Both the position numbers and the translations under genes were made by a program. This document shows, piece by piece, positions 63,727-64,000 of a stretch of DNA of 64,000 bases (positions are counted from its first letter, which is position 1; every line of letters starts with the position of its first letter). A model generated the notes under the pieces. That model was given only the letters and a program-made list of their open reading frames with translations, ran no database searches and had not been told where the DNA came from. Source of the stretch: Sphingobium yanoikuyae (GTDB taxonomy: Bacteria > Pseudomonadota > Alphaproteobacteria > Sphingomonadales > Sphingomonadaceae); contig NZ_CP053021.1 in assembly GCF_013001025.1 (NCBI RefSeq), forward strand, positions 1,877,501-1,941,500, given 5' to 3'.

Positions 63727-64000
63727 GGCTCAAGCTTTCAAGCTTGAGAGCCTCACTCCTCAACCTAGTGGCAATTAAAATAGGGAGCTTTTGCCGAGCG
63801 TCATCTACGTTATCATAATATTCGTCAGCGAACAGCAGCTTTGAATCAAGGATAATCCTCCTCTCGCGTGCGTAATGAGCTGTGGCGGTTTCTGTTAGGT
63901 GCCCCATCAGGTCCATAACTTCCGGCCGTGTAAGGCCAAAGCCGCCTGGGACCGGCAGATCATTCAACATATAGACGCCATATAGGTGACGAAGGCTATG
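63719..64000 (-). CDS. Tyrosine recombinase, C-terminal part (N-terminus outside window)
   Basis: The minus-strand frame is open to the window edge and encodes 93 residues of a tyrosine recombinase catalytic end. The His-x-x-Arg motif HSLRHLYG is directly at the edge, GLTRPEVMDLMGHLTETATAHYARE holds the GH pair and the nucleophile Tyr. After it the gene continues with a helical tail and stops within the next gene, with an 8-base overlap. It is the first gene of the recombinase trio. Substrate sites would be the ends of the element. Confidence 0.85.
   Translation of the reverse strand, partial: HSLRHLYGVYMLNDLPVPGGFGLTRPEVMDLMGHLTETATAHYARERRIILDSKLLFADEYYDNVDDARQKLPILIATRLRSEALKLESLSHD

Larger units (their letters stand above)
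59860..64000 (-). mobile_element. Part of an integrative element with a recombinase trio, at tRNA-Ser
   Basis: From the 3' end of the tRNA gene to the window edge all genes are on the minus strand and A+T-richer than the rest. They encode, in transcription order, a tyrosine recombinase, a very large second tyrosine recombinase and a small coiled-coil protein, the organisation seen in recombinase trios such as Tn554 TnpA/B/C or related elements. The other end is outside the window. Confidence 0.7.

Noticed and set aside
1..64000. CRISPR array or known defence system
   Set aside because: No regularly spaced repeats or Cas, restriction or other defence proteins were found in the window.

Overview
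The window looks like a chromosomal segment of a Sphingomonadaceae-type alphaproteobacterium (Sphingobium, Novosphingobium or Sphingomonas). The coding DNA is high in G+C, there are two full-length TonB-dependent outer-membrane receptors of the sphingomonad catabolic type, CoA-thioester catabolic genes are many, and mobile remnants are dense at one end. The genus is an inference.

Positions 1-48,000 form one large, intact catabolic region. It holds a partial thiolase, a thiolase-fold protein joined to an OB domain, a hydratase 2 and an SDR on the minus strand (1-3,791). An IclR regulator, an acyl-CoA dehydrogenase (ACAD) pair and a hydratase/3-hydroxyacyl-CoA dehydrogenase follow (3,895-9,256). 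Next come an MFS carrier, an amidohydrolase and a TonB receptor (9,303-14,935). A GntR regulator, an alpha/beta-hydrolase/flavin-reductase fusion and a tightly overlapped operon (thiolase-like, Zn-ribbon partner, PaaK-like ligase, unknown 225-aa protein, alpha/beta hydrolase, degenerate acyl-CoA ligase) occupy 15,056-23,299. After a second MFS carrier, a tandem SDR pair and a second TonB receptor, the block 29,367-45,206 carries two more ACAD pairs, a single ACAD, an AMP-dependent ligase, a double-hotdog dehydratase, four crotonase-fold enzymes, an SDR, a hydrolase, an MDR oxidoreductase and a Nudix hydrolase. Together these suggest import of a bulky or alicyclic substrate, CoA activation, several rounds of dehydrogenation and hydration, and thiolytic or aldolytic chain removal. 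The substrate cannot be read from the sequence; there is no ring-hydroxylating dioxygenase here.

A short, partly palindromic motif (core ACCTAGTTA or its complement) recurs in most of the promoter-bearing gaps of this region and is probably the operator of a shared regulator.

From about 48,000 onward the region is mobile and decaying. It has a deletion chimera of two genes, an intact IS5-family element, fragments of an integrase, a MerR regulator and a P4-type integrase, a ParD antitoxin with a frameshifted ParE toxin, and an AraC/TonB-receptor siderophore module. An intact IS21-family element separates two unrelated truncated genes. At 59,773 lies a tRNA-Ser(UGA), and immediately after it begins an AT-richer element on the minus strand that encodes a trio: a tyrosine recombinase running off the window, a second very large tyrosine recombinase broken by two single-base frameshifts, and a small coiled-coil protein abutting the tRNA.
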